The translations under genes were made by a program, and so were the position numbers. The notes beneath the pieces were generated by a model. That model made no database searches. It was given only the letters and a program-made list of their open reading frames with translations, and was not told where the DNA came from. Of a stretch of 9,002 nucleotides of DNA, positions 1-5,733 are shown in pieces; position 1 is the stretch's first letter; each line of letters starts with the position of its first letter. Source of the DNA: Acidobacteriota bacterium (GTDB lineage: Bacteria > Acidobacteriota > Terriglobia > UBA7540); NCBI GenBank assembly GCA_003224665.1, contig QHZM01000282.1, positions 1 to 9,002 on the forward strand, read 5' to 3'.

Positions 1-96
1 AAGTACGCCTACGGCAGCATCCTGAAGGGAGCCGGAAACGCGACCATTATCCTTTGTGTCTCTGACCTGACTGAGGCCGATAAGATCGTGAAGTAA
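1..96 (+). CDS. C-terminal end of an unidentified protein (partial)
   Basis: Frame 1 is open from the left edge for 31 codons and stops at TAA 94-96. The 31 residues contain a hydrophobic patch (ATIILCV) followed by an acidic/basic tail (SDLTEADKIVK). The start lies outside the window. A perfect 8-bp hairpin begins two bases after the stop, which supports this being a genuine gene end. I do not recognise the family, and the fragment is too short for a functional call. The gene converges on the reverse-strand copper locus to its right. Confidence 0.6.
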   Translation, partial: KYAYGSILKGAGNATIILCVSDLTEADKIVK

Positions 97-97
97 A

Positions 98-160
98 AGC
101 GAGACTGCCCGGTCTCGCTCGAAGAGCAGTCTTCCTTCAAACAGACTAGTTCCCTGTTTT
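98..160 (+). terminator. Cluster of hairpins between convergent genes, possible terminator
   Basis: Three inverted repeats follow one another. AGCGAGAC (98-105) pairs perfectly with GTCTCGCT (112-119) around a 6-nt loop. GAAGA (121-125) pairs with TCTTC (130-134) around 4 nt. AAACAG (139-144) pairs with CTGTTT (154-159) around 9 nt and runs into a short T stretch (157-160). The first hairpin is the strongest but has no T tract; the last is AT-rich and ends in four Ts. The location between a forward gene ending at 96 and a reverse gene ending at 207 fits transcription termination. Termination is inferred from position and structure only. Confidence 0.45.
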
Positions 161-206
161 ATCTGGATGGCAGGCCGCCGATTGCGCGCCGAGAGGACCG
201 CTCGGG

Positions 207-512
207 CTACTTCTGTTTTTGATTTGCAGGGCTCAGCCCTCGGGTGGGCCAGGCGAAATCTCGTGACTCACCGGTACGGTCGAGACCCCCGAAAGGGATT
301 GGCTCGAGCGGTTCGGCAGGGATCCCGGTCCGTCGGAGAGCAGCCAAGACTTCCGCTTCGCGGATGCGTGAGGCATCATATTCAACAAAAAGGTCGCGGT
401 CCTCAATAGACAGGCCGCGGATGCCATAAAAGGTTGAGAGATGGCCGAGTTTCTCGAGTTCCTTCGTAGTTAAGTCACCCGCGAGCCGGTAACGGGCGCA
501 AACGAAAGTCAT
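207..512 (-). CDS. Small HMA-fold protein lacking the CxxC metal motif
   Basis: A 101-residue protein encoded just downstream of the copper ATPase, on the same strand and 40 nt beyond its stop. Residues 1 to about 72 follow the beta-alpha-beta-beta-alpha-beta order of heavy-metal-associated (HMA) domains: a first strand (TFVCARYRL), a helix (TTKELEKL), two strands around IRGLSIED and DLFVEYDA, a helix (EAEVLAALRRTG) and a last strand (IPAEPLEP). The GMTCxxC loop that binds Cu+ in CopZ and Atx1 is absent; that stretch reads LAGDLTTKEL. The only cysteine is Cys5, inside strand 1. The last 30 residues are polar and look disordered. An AGGAG lies 10 nt before the ATG. Because it cannot bind copper in the usual way, a regulatory or scaffolding partner role for the ATPase is possible, but that is inference. 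The fold call rests on the pattern of conserved positions, not on an alignment search. Confidence 0.7.
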   Translation of the reverse strand: MTFVCARYRLAGDLTTKELEKLGHLSTFYGIRGLSIEDRDLFVEYDASRIREAEVLAALRRTGIPAEPLEPIPFGGLDRTGESRDFAWPTRGLSPANQKQK

Positions 513-552
513 TCTAGGGAAGCTCCTGCCCCAATGGCGCGCACGAGTTTTA

Positions 553-1977
553 TTAAAGGGCCAGTTTACGCAGCCTTAGCGCGTTGCCGACGACGGTCAA
601 AGAGCTGAAGGTCATTGCTGCGCTGGCGATCACGGGACTGAGTAGCAGTCCGAACATCGGATAGAGGACACCTGCGGCGACCGGGATCCCTATGATGTTG
701 TAGATAAAAGCGAAGAACAGGTTTTGGCGGATGTTCCGCATCGTGCTTTGGCTGAGGCGCCGCGCCCGCACGATGCCTTTCAGGTCTCCTTTTACCAGAG
801 TGATGCCCGCGCTCTTCATGGCCACGTCCGTGCCGGTACCCATCGCAATGCCCACATGAGCCTGGGCCAGGGCCGCGGCATCGTTTATTCCGTCTCCCGC
901 CATCCCCACCCGATGACCCTGAGTCTGAAGGCGCTTGATGACCTCAAACTTTCGCTCCGGCAGGACTTCTGCTTCGATTTCGTCGATGCCAAGTTTTCGC
1001 GCTACAGCCTCCGCGTTCGTGCGGCTGTCGCCGGTCAACATGACCACGCGGATGCCGTTCTGTTGAAGCACCTGAATGGCTTCTCGGGCGGACTTTTTTA
1101 TCGGGTCGGCGACCGCGAGGAGCCCGGCGGGCTGCCGGTCAACGACAACGAACACGGCGGTCTGGCCGTCTCGGCGAAGTGCCTCAGCGTGGCTAACCAA
1201 TTCGCCGGCGCTGACGCCGAGCTCTTCGAGCAGCTTGCGGTTGCCAAGCGCCACCGAGTGGCCATCCACCTTGCCGGTCACGCCCCTTCCCGCCAGAGAA
1301 CGGAATTCCTGGCAAGCGGAGAGCCCAAGCCCTCGCTCGCGGGCTGCCGCCAGAATCGCTGAAGCGAGAGGATGCTCGCTCCCCTGTTCGAGGCTCGCGG
1401 CCAGGGAGAGCAACTGCGATTCGGTCCATCTTGATCGCCCGACGACGGAAACGAGGCGGGGCTTGCCCTCCGTGAGCGTGCCGGTCTTATCCAACAACAA
1501 GGTGTCCACTTTTTCGAAAATTTCGAGGGCCTCTGCATTCTTGATCAAGACTCCCGCCGTGGCGCCACGCCCCGTTCCCACCATGACGGACATCGGCGTG
1601 GCCAAGCCGAGCGCGCAAGGGCAGGCGATGATCAAGACTGCGACGGCGTTGACCAGGGCATGGACCAGGCGAGGCTCCGGGCCCTTCACGACCCAGATCA
1701 CAAAAGTAAGCGCGGCGACGAGTACGACGGCTGGGACGAAGTAGGCGGAGACTGTGTCCGCAAGGCGCTGGATGGGAGGCCGGCTCCGCTGGGCTTCCCC
1801 GACCATGCGCACAATCTGGGCCAACAGGGTCGCGCTGCCTACCCTCTCGGCCAGCATAAGAAACGTCCCGGCGCCATTCAAGGTACCGCCCGTGACCTGG
1901 CTTCCCGTGGATTTTTCCACGGGGTCGGGTTCACCCGTGATCATGGACTCATCCACATAGCTCGACCCCTCGACCAC
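553..1977 (-). CDS. copA: Copper-translocating P-type ATPase, C-terminal part of a disrupted gene (CopA-like)
   Basis: This frame encodes the second two-thirds of a P1B-1 (Cu+-exporting) ATPase that would pump Cu+ across the inner membrane using ATP. Counting from the GTG at 1977, the actuator TGEP is at 14-17, the membrane CPC copper site at 119-121 (ACPCALGLATP), the phosphorylation motif DKTGTLT at 163-169, the SEHPLA motif of the nucleotide-binding domain at 200-205, LTGDS at 314-318, GDGIND at 361-366, the M7 Tyr-Asn in FIYN and the M8 Met and two Ser in MTFSS near 455-459. The last three features are P1B-1 signatures. GDGIND is followed by AAALA where most relatives have APALA. The frame begins in the middle of the actuator domain, so the GTG at 1977 is only the first possible start and probably not a real one. 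Upstream codons in this frame still encode GYGRVVEG, matching the usual VDGxVVEG. All visible catalytic motifs are intact, suggesting recent loss or a sequencing/assembly error. Confidence 0.85.
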   Translation of the reverse strand: MVEGSSYVDESMITGEPDPVEKSTGSQVTGGTLNGAGTFLMLAERVGSATLLAQIVRMVGEAQRSRPPIQRLADTVSAYFVPAVVLVAALTFVIWVVKGPEPRLVHALVNAVAVLIIACPCALGLATPMSVMVGTGRGATAGVLIKNAEALEIFEKVDTLLLDKTGTLTEGKPRLVSVVGRSRWTESQLLSLAASLEQGSEHPLASAILAAARERGLGLSACQEFRSLAGRGVTGKVDGHSVALGNRKLLEELGVSAGELVSHAEALRRDGQTAVFVVVDRQPAGLLAVADPIKKSAREAIQVLQQNGIRVVMLTGDSRTNAEAVARKLGIDEIEAEVLPERKFEVIKRLQTQGHRVGMAGDGINDAAALAQAHVGIAMGTGTDVAMKSAGITLVKGDLKGIVRARRLSQSTMRNIRQNLFFAFIYNIIGIPVAAGVLYPMFGLLLSPVIASAAMTFSSLTVVGNALRLRKLAL

Positions 1978-2966
1978 CCGCCCGTACCCTCGCGCCGCAA
2001 CCGGGCCTTCTTTGGGGCCAGTCCTATGAGGGTCCTCAGGGCGCTTGCTGTCCGGCTGCGCGCGCGCAGCTCGAGGACTTGGCCGAGGAGCACCAGGGTC
2101 GTAATAGTTGCGGCCGCCTCAAAATAGACAGGCACTTCGCCGTTTGGCCCGCGGTAGGAGACCGGGAAGAGGTTCGAGAAAAGGGCGGCAACAAGGCTGT
2201 AAAGATACGCAGCCCCGGTCCCCGTGGCGATGAGTGTGAACATGTTCAGGCTGCGATTGACGATCGACATGTAGGCGCGCTCGAAAAATGGGAAGCCTCC
2301 CCATATCACCACGGGAGTGGCAAGCCCCAGCTCGATCCAGTGAAGGACGCGGCCGGACGGCCGATGCTTGAGTAGTCCCGGGAACATGGCGGACATCGCC
2401 AAGAAAAAAATCGGCGCCGTCAGAATAAGGCTGACCCAGAACCGGCGCGTCATGTCCACGAGCTCCGGATTGACCTCCTCTTCGTGAGTCAGCAGACGAG
2501 GCTCAAGCGCCATCCCGCAAATAGGACAGGCGCCTGGCTCCTCGCGCGACACCTCGGGATGCATCGGACAGAGGAACTCTGTTCGAGTCGCCGGAGCGAG
2601 GTCGATCACCTTTTCGAGCGCCATGCCGCACTTTGGACAGGCTCCAGGGTTCGGCTGGCGGACTTCCGGGTGCATCGGGCAAGTGTACTGCGGCTCCGCA
2701 TCTGGGGAAGCCGAGGCTCGGGGGGGTCCAGGCGAAGCGGTCGGGAGCGCGGGGGATGAATCCGGGACGTACTTCGCCGGCTCGGCGCGGAATTTCTCAA
2801 GACAATGCTGGCTGCAGAAGAAGTAAGTTTGTCCCGCGTGCTCGTATTTTCCGGAGGCTTTTTCCGGTTTTACCTGCATGCCGCAGACGGGGTCTTTGGC
2901 CGCGGGAGCGGCCTTGCGGGAGTCGGCGGCAGAGAGGCTGTTTTGCGCAGTGCGACGCTGGTCCAC
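1941..2966 (-). CDS. copA: Copper-translocating P-type ATPase, N-terminal part of a disrupted gene (YHS and two heavy-metal-binding motifs)
   Basis: The first 320 or so residues belong to a Cu+ ATPase; the final 13 or so are out-of-frame readthrough ending at a TGA inside the next fragment. Domains in order: a YHS domain at about 25-67 (DPVCGM, then Cys51 and Cys55); a Pro/Ser/Ala-rich linker at 68-92; two heavy-metal-binding motifs at about 95-118 and 132-155, each CPMHPEV followed by CPxCGMALE; then membrane segments from about 175 onward and the start of the actuator linker (VLLGQVLELRAR, LIGLAPKKAR). No classical CxxC HMA domain is present. The start is GTG at 2966 with GGAGAGGTGA ending about 5 nt upstream. 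An ATPase ending here has no phosphorylation domain and cannot work alone. The missing stretch, compared with Legionella CopA as I recall it, is about 26 residues (the VRPGEKxPVD segment). Confidence 0.85.
   Translation of the reverse strand: MDQRRTAQNSLSAADSRKAAPAAKDPVCGMQVKPEKASGKYEHAGQTYFFCSQHCLEKFRAEPAKYVPDSSPALPTASPGPPRASASPDAEPQYTCPMHPEVRQPNPGACPKCGMALEKVIDLAPATRTEFLCPMHPEVSREEPGACPICGMALEPRLLTHEEEVNPELVDMTRRFWVSLILTAPIFFLAMSAMFPGLLKHRPSGRVLHWIELGLATPVVIWGGFPFFERAYMSIVNRSLNMFTLIATGTGAAYLYSLVAALFSNLFPVSYRGPNGEVPVYFEAAATITTLVLLGQVLELRARSRTASALRTLIGLAPKKARLRREGTGGWSRGRAMWMSP
1978..2012 (-). other. Deletion and frameshift junction inside copA
   Basis: In the reverse-strand reading, the N-terminal frame encodes LAPKKARLRREGT and then loses similarity. 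The other frame resumes at GRVVEGSSYVDESM within about 10 nt. In intact CopA proteins these two blocks are separated by about 26 residues containing PGDxLxVRPGEKxPVDG. The offset between the frames requires the missing length to be 1 more than a multiple of 3, for example 79 nt, so adding or removing one base would not restore a complete actuator domain. The cause is a real deletion or an assembly collapse; the sequence alone cannot say which. Confidence 0.7.
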
Positions 2967-3144
2967 TCGATCACCTCTCCGACAAATTTACTGCAAGACG
3001 ACACAGTGCGGCAATCTATAAAGCCTGAGCGGAGTGCACTGGCCTGAAAACGGGTCCTCGTCGCCAGAAATGGGTCGCGAGGAAGGGATGCAGATGAATC
3101 ACTGTGTTAGAATCCCCCCGAACAATTACCTCTGCGAGGAAATC
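2967..3144. other. Divergent intergenic region upstream of copA and the small forward gene
   Basis: This stretch separates reverse copA from the forward small gene and should hold both promoters. On the reverse strand there is a weak sigma70-like pair, TTGCCG and TAAATT with an 18-nt spacer, ending about 15 nt before the copA ribosome-binding site. On the forward strand a TTAGAAT near 3105-3111 could be a -10 element but has no convincing -35. An 8-bp palindrome AGTGCACT lies at 3033-3040. I see no CueR-type ACCTTCC...GGAAGGT operator, so copper regulation is not demonstrated. Confidence 0.3.
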
Positions 3145-3354
3145 ATGGCGAAAAAGTGGGCCGCTCAACCGACAAACCTTCCCAAGGACACAGACCTCTC
3201 ACCTTTAGTAGCCGCCTCTCTGGCGGGAATCGTTTACCAGGCCCGGTTGTTTAACCGGCAGGCTAGAATGAACGTCCCGGAAGAGGCGGTAATCTCCGAA
3301 GTCGTGAACCTATGGCACACCGTCCTCGGTAAGTTGAGCCGGAAGAGCAAGTAA
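3145..3354 (+). CDS. Small basic hypothetical protein (69 aa)
   Basis: I do not recognise this gene. The chosen ATG at 3145 has GCGAGGA ending 4 nt upstream, a good ribosome-binding site. The frame is open further upstream to a GTG at 3034, but that extension reads like untranslated sequence. The 69-residue product starts MAKKW, has a polar N-terminal stretch to about residue 20, then a mostly helical-looking region (PLVAASLAGIVYQARLFNRQARM, residues about 21-43, and EEAVISEVVNLWHTVLGKL, about 47-65), and ends in a basic tail (SRKSK). There are no cysteines and no signal peptide, so a cytoplasmic helical protein is most likely. It diverges from copA and converges on the thioredoxin gene. The clear ribosome-binding site makes it a credible gene; function is unknown. 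Confidence 0.55.
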   Translation: MAKKWAAQPTNLPKDTDLSPLVAASLAGIVYQARLFNRQARMNVPEEAVISEVVNLWHTVLGKLSRKSK

Positions 3355-3382
3355 AGGCGCGACGGGAGTGCCAGCGTGAGGG

Positions 3383-3419
3383 GAATGGCCTGCCTCCATT
3401 CATGCTCGCTTCGTTTCGC
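3383..3419. terminator. Weak hairpins between convergent genes
   Basis: The 73-nt gap between the small forward gene (stop at 3354) and the reverse thioredoxin gene (stop at 3428) contains GAATGG (3383-3388) pairing with CCATTC (3396-3401), and a 5-bp CTCGC/GCGAG pair just after it. Neither has a T tract on either strand. They could serve as a shared, weak bidirectional termination site, by position only. Confidence 0.25.
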
Positions 3420-3427
3420 GAGTGCTC

Positions 3428-3967
3428 TCAAAGTCCCTGTCTGTCCTGAATGCCTGCAAGGGCGTGAACGAATGAGAGCATGCGAGGGTCCTGCCAGTCG
3501 ATGGGGCCGATGATTTTTTCGGCCACTTTCCCGTCCCGGTCAAGCATGTAAGTCTCGGGGAACTTGTACGTGCCGAAGCGGGAGGCCAGGGCTTGGTCCG
3601 GGTCGCGCACGATGGCGAAGGAAAGTCGGTGTCGCGAGACGAATTCCCGGAGTTTGTCTACGTTCTGGTCCACGCTGACTCCAATCACCGTCACTCCATG
3701 ACCCCGCGTAGCTTCCGCAAACGCTTCCAGACTGGGCGCCTCCTCGACACACGGTGGGCACCAGGTGGCCCAGAAGTTCAAAATCACCACTTGGCGCCGG
3801 TAGTCCCGGAGCGTAAGGGTGCGTGAATCCAGGGAAGGGAGGGTGAAATCCGGCGCGAGGTCCCCGACCGCCACCGGACCCGCCTGCGGCTTGCGGACGG
3901 CGAGGAACAGTGCAGCGCCGGCAATTAGGCCCGCCAGGAGCGTCGCAATCAGATTCTTTTTGCTCAT
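3428..3967 (-). CDS. Membrane-anchored TlpA/ResA-family thiol-disulfide oxidoreductase
   Basis: A thioredoxin-fold protein of 179 residues that exchanges disulfides on the outer face of the inner membrane. A short basic start (MSKKN) is followed by a hydrophobic helix at about 5-23 that acts as an uncleaved anchor; there is no lipobox cysteine. The TlpA entry motif GDLAPDFTLPSL is at about 35-46, the redox site WCPPC at 69-73 (Cys70, Cys73), and the cis-proline region KFPETYMLD near 135-143 (Pro137). The WCPPC form and the periplasmic anchor point to the ResA/CcmG/TlpA group, which reduces disulfides in cytochrome c or copper-site maturation. Proximity to a copper ATPase fits but does not prove a copper-site role. 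I chose the ATG at 3967 because the upstream extension to 4075 would overlap folE and lacks protein-like character. No Shine-Dalgarno is visible. A TATAAT lies 13 nt upstream of this ATG on the coding strand, so the mRNA may have almost no leader. Confidence 0.88.
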   Translation of the reverse strand: MSKKNLIATLLAGLIAGAALFLAVRKPQAGPVAVGDLAPDFTLPSLDSRTLTLRDYRRQVVILNFWATWCPPCVEEAPSLEAFAEATRGHGVTVIGVSVDQNVDKLREFVSRHRLSFAIVRDPDQALASRFGTYKFPETYMLDRDGKVAEKIIGPIDWQDPRMLSFVHALAGIQDRQGL

Positions 3968-3990
3968 ACAGCAGGCGTCCATTATAATGG
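3960..3990 (+). promoter_or_regulatory. Forward promoter for folE
   Basis: TTGCTC at 3960-3965 and a consensus TATAAT at 3983-3988 are separated by exactly 17 nt. Transcription would begin near 3995, giving folE a leader of about 50 nt. The -10 element sits inside the 12-bp palindrome CCATTATAATGG (3979-3990) and shares it with the opposing promoter. The -35 match is only moderate (TTG plus weak last three bases). Confidence 0.5.
3979..3990. promoter_or_regulatory. Symmetric -10 palindrome shared by tlpA-like gene and folE
   Basis: CCATTATAATGG is a perfect 12-bp palindrome, so both strands carry TATAAT (forward 3983-3988, reverse 3986-3981). It lies in the 79-nt gap between two divergent genes. 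On the reverse strand the nearest -35 candidates (TATGTG or TTATGT around 4004-4010) are poor, so the reverse promoter depends mostly on the -10. The symmetric site could also be a repressor operator. Confidence 0.45.
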
Positions 3991-4046
3991 TCTTTGCTTC
4001 GCACACATAAGCTCCGAGCTGAAGTCGCCCAACTGGACCGCGCCTA

Positions 4047-4661
4047 ATGCCTATGAAAGCAGAGCGATTGACCACTCTGTCAGACCTTGAAAAGGCCGCC
4101 GGGAGCGATCCCCTTGAAGACGCAATTCGCGAAGTCCTCCGTCAAGTCGGCGAGGCCCCCGGACGAGAAGGCTTGATCAAGACGCCGCGGCGGGCGGCGC
4201 AGTCTCTTAAGTTCTTGACCAGCGGTTATACGCAGGATGTGGACGAGTTGCTGAACGGTGCGTTTTACGAGGTGGCCTACGAAGAGATGGTCATCGTGAA
4301 GGACATCGAGGTTTTCAGCCTTTGCGAGCACCACCTCCTACCCTTCTTCGGTCGTTGCCACATCGGCTATATTCCGTCGAAAAAGGTCATCGGCCTCAGC
4401 AAGATTCCCCGGCTGGTGGAGGTCTTCGCGCGGCGGCTGCAACTCCAGGAGCGATTGACGAACCAGATTGCCGAGACGATCATGGAAAAGATCAATCCGC
4501 GCGGCGTTGGAGTCGTCATCGAAGCCAGGCACCTTTGCATGATCATGCGCGGCGTCGAAAAGCAGAACTCTGTTGCCGTCACCTCCGGCATGCTGGGGGT
4601 GTTCAGGGACGAGCAGAAAACCCGCGAGGAGTTCCTCTCCTTGGTGCGCTCCCGCACCTAG
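4047..4661 (+). CDS. folE: GTP cyclohydrolase I (FolE type I)
   Basis: Converts GTP to 7,8-dihydroneopterin triphosphate and formate, the entry step to tetrahydrofolate and other pterins and, through 6-carboxytetrahydropterin, to queuosine-type products. It acts in the cytoplasm as a toroidal decamer. The 204-residue length is normal. The zinc ligands are all present: Cys93 and His96 in SLCEHHLLPF, and Cys164 in RHLCMIMRG, corresponding to Cys110, His113 and Cys181 of the E. coli enzyme. The catalytic His in CEHH (His95) and His162 are also kept, as are the GLSKIPR substrate-binding segment at 116-122 and the N-terminal helix TPRRAAQSL. The start at 4047 agrees with the family; ATG 4053 in the same frame is an alternative. 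The ribosome-binding site is weak. No riboswitch-like structure or folate gene neighbour is visible. The divergent TlpA-like gene shares its promoter region. Confidence 0.96.
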   Translation: MPMKAERLTTLSDLEKAAGSDPLEDAIREVLRQVGEAPGREGLIKTPRRAAQSLKFLTSGYTQDVDELLNGAFYEVAYEEMVIVKDIEVFSLCEHHLLPFFGRCHIGYIPSKKVIGLSKIPRLVEVFARRLQLQERLTNQIAETIMEKINPRGVGVVIEARHLCMIMRGVEKQNSVAVTSGMLGVFRDEQKTREEFLSLVRSRT

Positions 4662-4821
4662 TCACTCGCCCCGACAGCCCAAACCCCGAGCCGGAGGTTT
4701 CACGGAAAATCCTCTGGTAACTCCGCCTTTCATTACGGGGTCGTGCCAGGGCCCGTAGCGTCTGTTTTCAAGCGAAAAACCTAAATGGGGGAGCGCAGCG
4801 CGCGCGGCAGGCTGGCTTCTT
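4662..4821. other. Convergent intergenic region after folE, with one possible terminator stem
   Basis: This 160-nt gap lies between the stops of forward folE and reverse PilZ. CCGGAGG (from about 4691) can pair with CCTCTGG (from about 4711), seven pairs including one G-U, with a 13-nt loop. There is no following T tract on the forward strand. The rest, including a GC-rich run near 4793-4808, shows no reading frame or repeat that I can support. Confidence 0.3.
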
Positions 4822-5505
4822 CTAAATCGGGCTTTCAGTCCCTGCGGCAACCTGGTCCGCTGTCTGGGCCTTTACGACGTGGGTCTCGATTCGTTTGCGG
4901 TCTGCCGGCGCGAGGTCAAGAAACTGCACACCCATGCCCATCCTGGAGACCGTATAGGTGACTTCGGCGACCGCAACGACCGCGGGCCCATCGTCGTTGA
5001 GGTTGAATCGCAGGTTGAGTTTCACGCCCAATGGCAATGGGTCCTTGGTCTCAATAAACATCCCGCCTTCGCCGACGTTCCTGGCGAAAGCGAGTGCCAT
5101 GCAGTCCTGAGACTGAATTTGGGTCGCGAGCGGAGCGCGGGCGAAATCCCGCCGATCACTGGGCTTGCGATGGATCATGCGCAGGAGAATCTGAAGCTGG
5201 TCGGGCGTCAGGCCCATAAACTCGAGCGCTACGCCGCGGCCCCTCAATACATAGCAGACCCTGGCCTTCGCTTCGATTTGGGGGAGGTGCTTTGCGGGCC
5301 GGAACCGGGCGTGGACTTCAGTCCCCTTAGCAAGCGGCCGGTCGGTGTCAAGAAAAAGTCCTCCCCCACCGAGGGTCGAGGCCCTCGCGGGAAAAGTCTG
5401 GTTGCCGACCGTGCAATTCACACGGAACTTTGCTCTTACGCGGGGATACTTTCGGGTTTGCTGCGGCTTCAAAGGCAGAATCAACTCCCTCATTGGGATG
5501 TGCAA
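4822..5505 (-). CDS. Tandem PilZ-domain protein
   Basis: PilZ domains are c-di-GMP receptors that control motility, polysaccharide export or development. Two copies fill this 227-residue protein. Domain 1, about 17-111, has the RxxxR-type entry RKYPRVR (18-24) and STLGGGGLF. Domain 2, about 116-212, has DRRDFAR (117-123) and ARNVGEGGMF. The C terminus is a short polar tail. In both copies the canonical (D/N)xSxxG signature is altered: domain 1 reads TxGxxG and domain 2 reads NxGxxG, so the ligand-contacting Ser is Gly in each. The protein has no signal peptide, membrane segment or output domain. I place the start at TTG 5505 because AGGAG lies 5 nt before it; the ATG at 5493 lacks such a site, and an upstream TTG at 5529 is less well supported. 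It diverges from the pqq operon and is probably a separate unit. Confidence 0.85.
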   Translation of the reverse strand: MHIPMRELILPLKPQQTRKYPRVRAKFRVNCTVGNQTFPARASTLGGGGLFLDTDRPLAKGTEVHARFRPAKHLPQIEAKARVCYVLRGRGVALEFMGLTPDQLQILLRMIHRKPSDRRDFARAPLATQIQSQDCMALAFARNVGEGGMFIETKDPLPLGVKLNLRFNLNDDGPAVVAVAEVTYTVSRMGMGVQFLDLAPADRKRIETHVVKAQTADQVAAGTESPI

Positions 5506-5733
5506 AACTGCTCCTATTCTACCACACAAAATTAAAACCTGCTTATCCTTACGTCGCCTTCAAAAGGGCACCCAGGAAGCGGTCAATTCGAGGCTATGGG
5601 CCTCCGAGGGGGCAAGCAGGGGCTCAGGATCAAAAGATGACCTGTCGGGAAAGGCCGGCTGACTCCTGTTGGCGGGGGCACATTCTTGGCTTGAAAATTT
5701 TCCCTGGTTGAGTACAATCTTTCCTGGCCTACG
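5506..5733. other. Divergent intergenic region between the PilZ gene and the pqq operon
   Basis: This region contains the pqqA promoter (5691-5718, listed separately) and must hold the PilZ promoter, for which I see only weak reverse-strand candidates such as a TTTAAT near 5531-5536. A small hairpin, GAGGC (5590-5594) with GCCTC (5600-5604), and the 10-bp palindrome GAAAATTTTC (5693-5702) overlapping the pqqA -35 are the only structures noticed. Confidence 0.35.
5691..5718 (+). promoter_or_regulatory. Sigma70-type promoter of the pqq operon
   Basis: TTGAAA (5691-5696) and TACAAT (5713-5718) each match consensus at five of six positions with a 16-nt spacer. Initiation about 7 nt downstream would be near 5725, giving a leader of only about 9 nt before the pqqA ATG at 5734. 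No Shine-Dalgarno is visible before pqqA, consistent with a very short leader. The palindrome GAAAATTTTC overlaps the -35. Confidence 0.6.

Noticed and set aside
724..1744. Two forward frames over 200 codons each opposite the copper ATPase
   Set aside because: They are shadows of the ATPase coding frame, with low-complexity Arg/Ser/Pro-rich translations.
1941..2012. Programmed ribosomal frameshift joining the two ATPase halves
   Set aside because: A frameshift would leave the actuator segment missing, and I see no slippery heptamer at the junction; a deletion explains the data better.
3033..3040. AGTGCACT palindrome upstream of copA as a copper-regulator operator
   Set aside because: Eight bases is too short to assign, and it does not resemble a CueR-type site.
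3991..4046. Riboswitch in the folE leader
   Set aside because: The leader is only about 50 nt and shows no conserved riboswitch core or stable long stem.
3968..4075. N-terminal extension of the thioredoxin gene to an ATG at 4075
   Set aside because: It would overlap the folE start and the palindromic promoter, and the added residues do not resemble a leader; the anchor helix begins properly at MSKKN.
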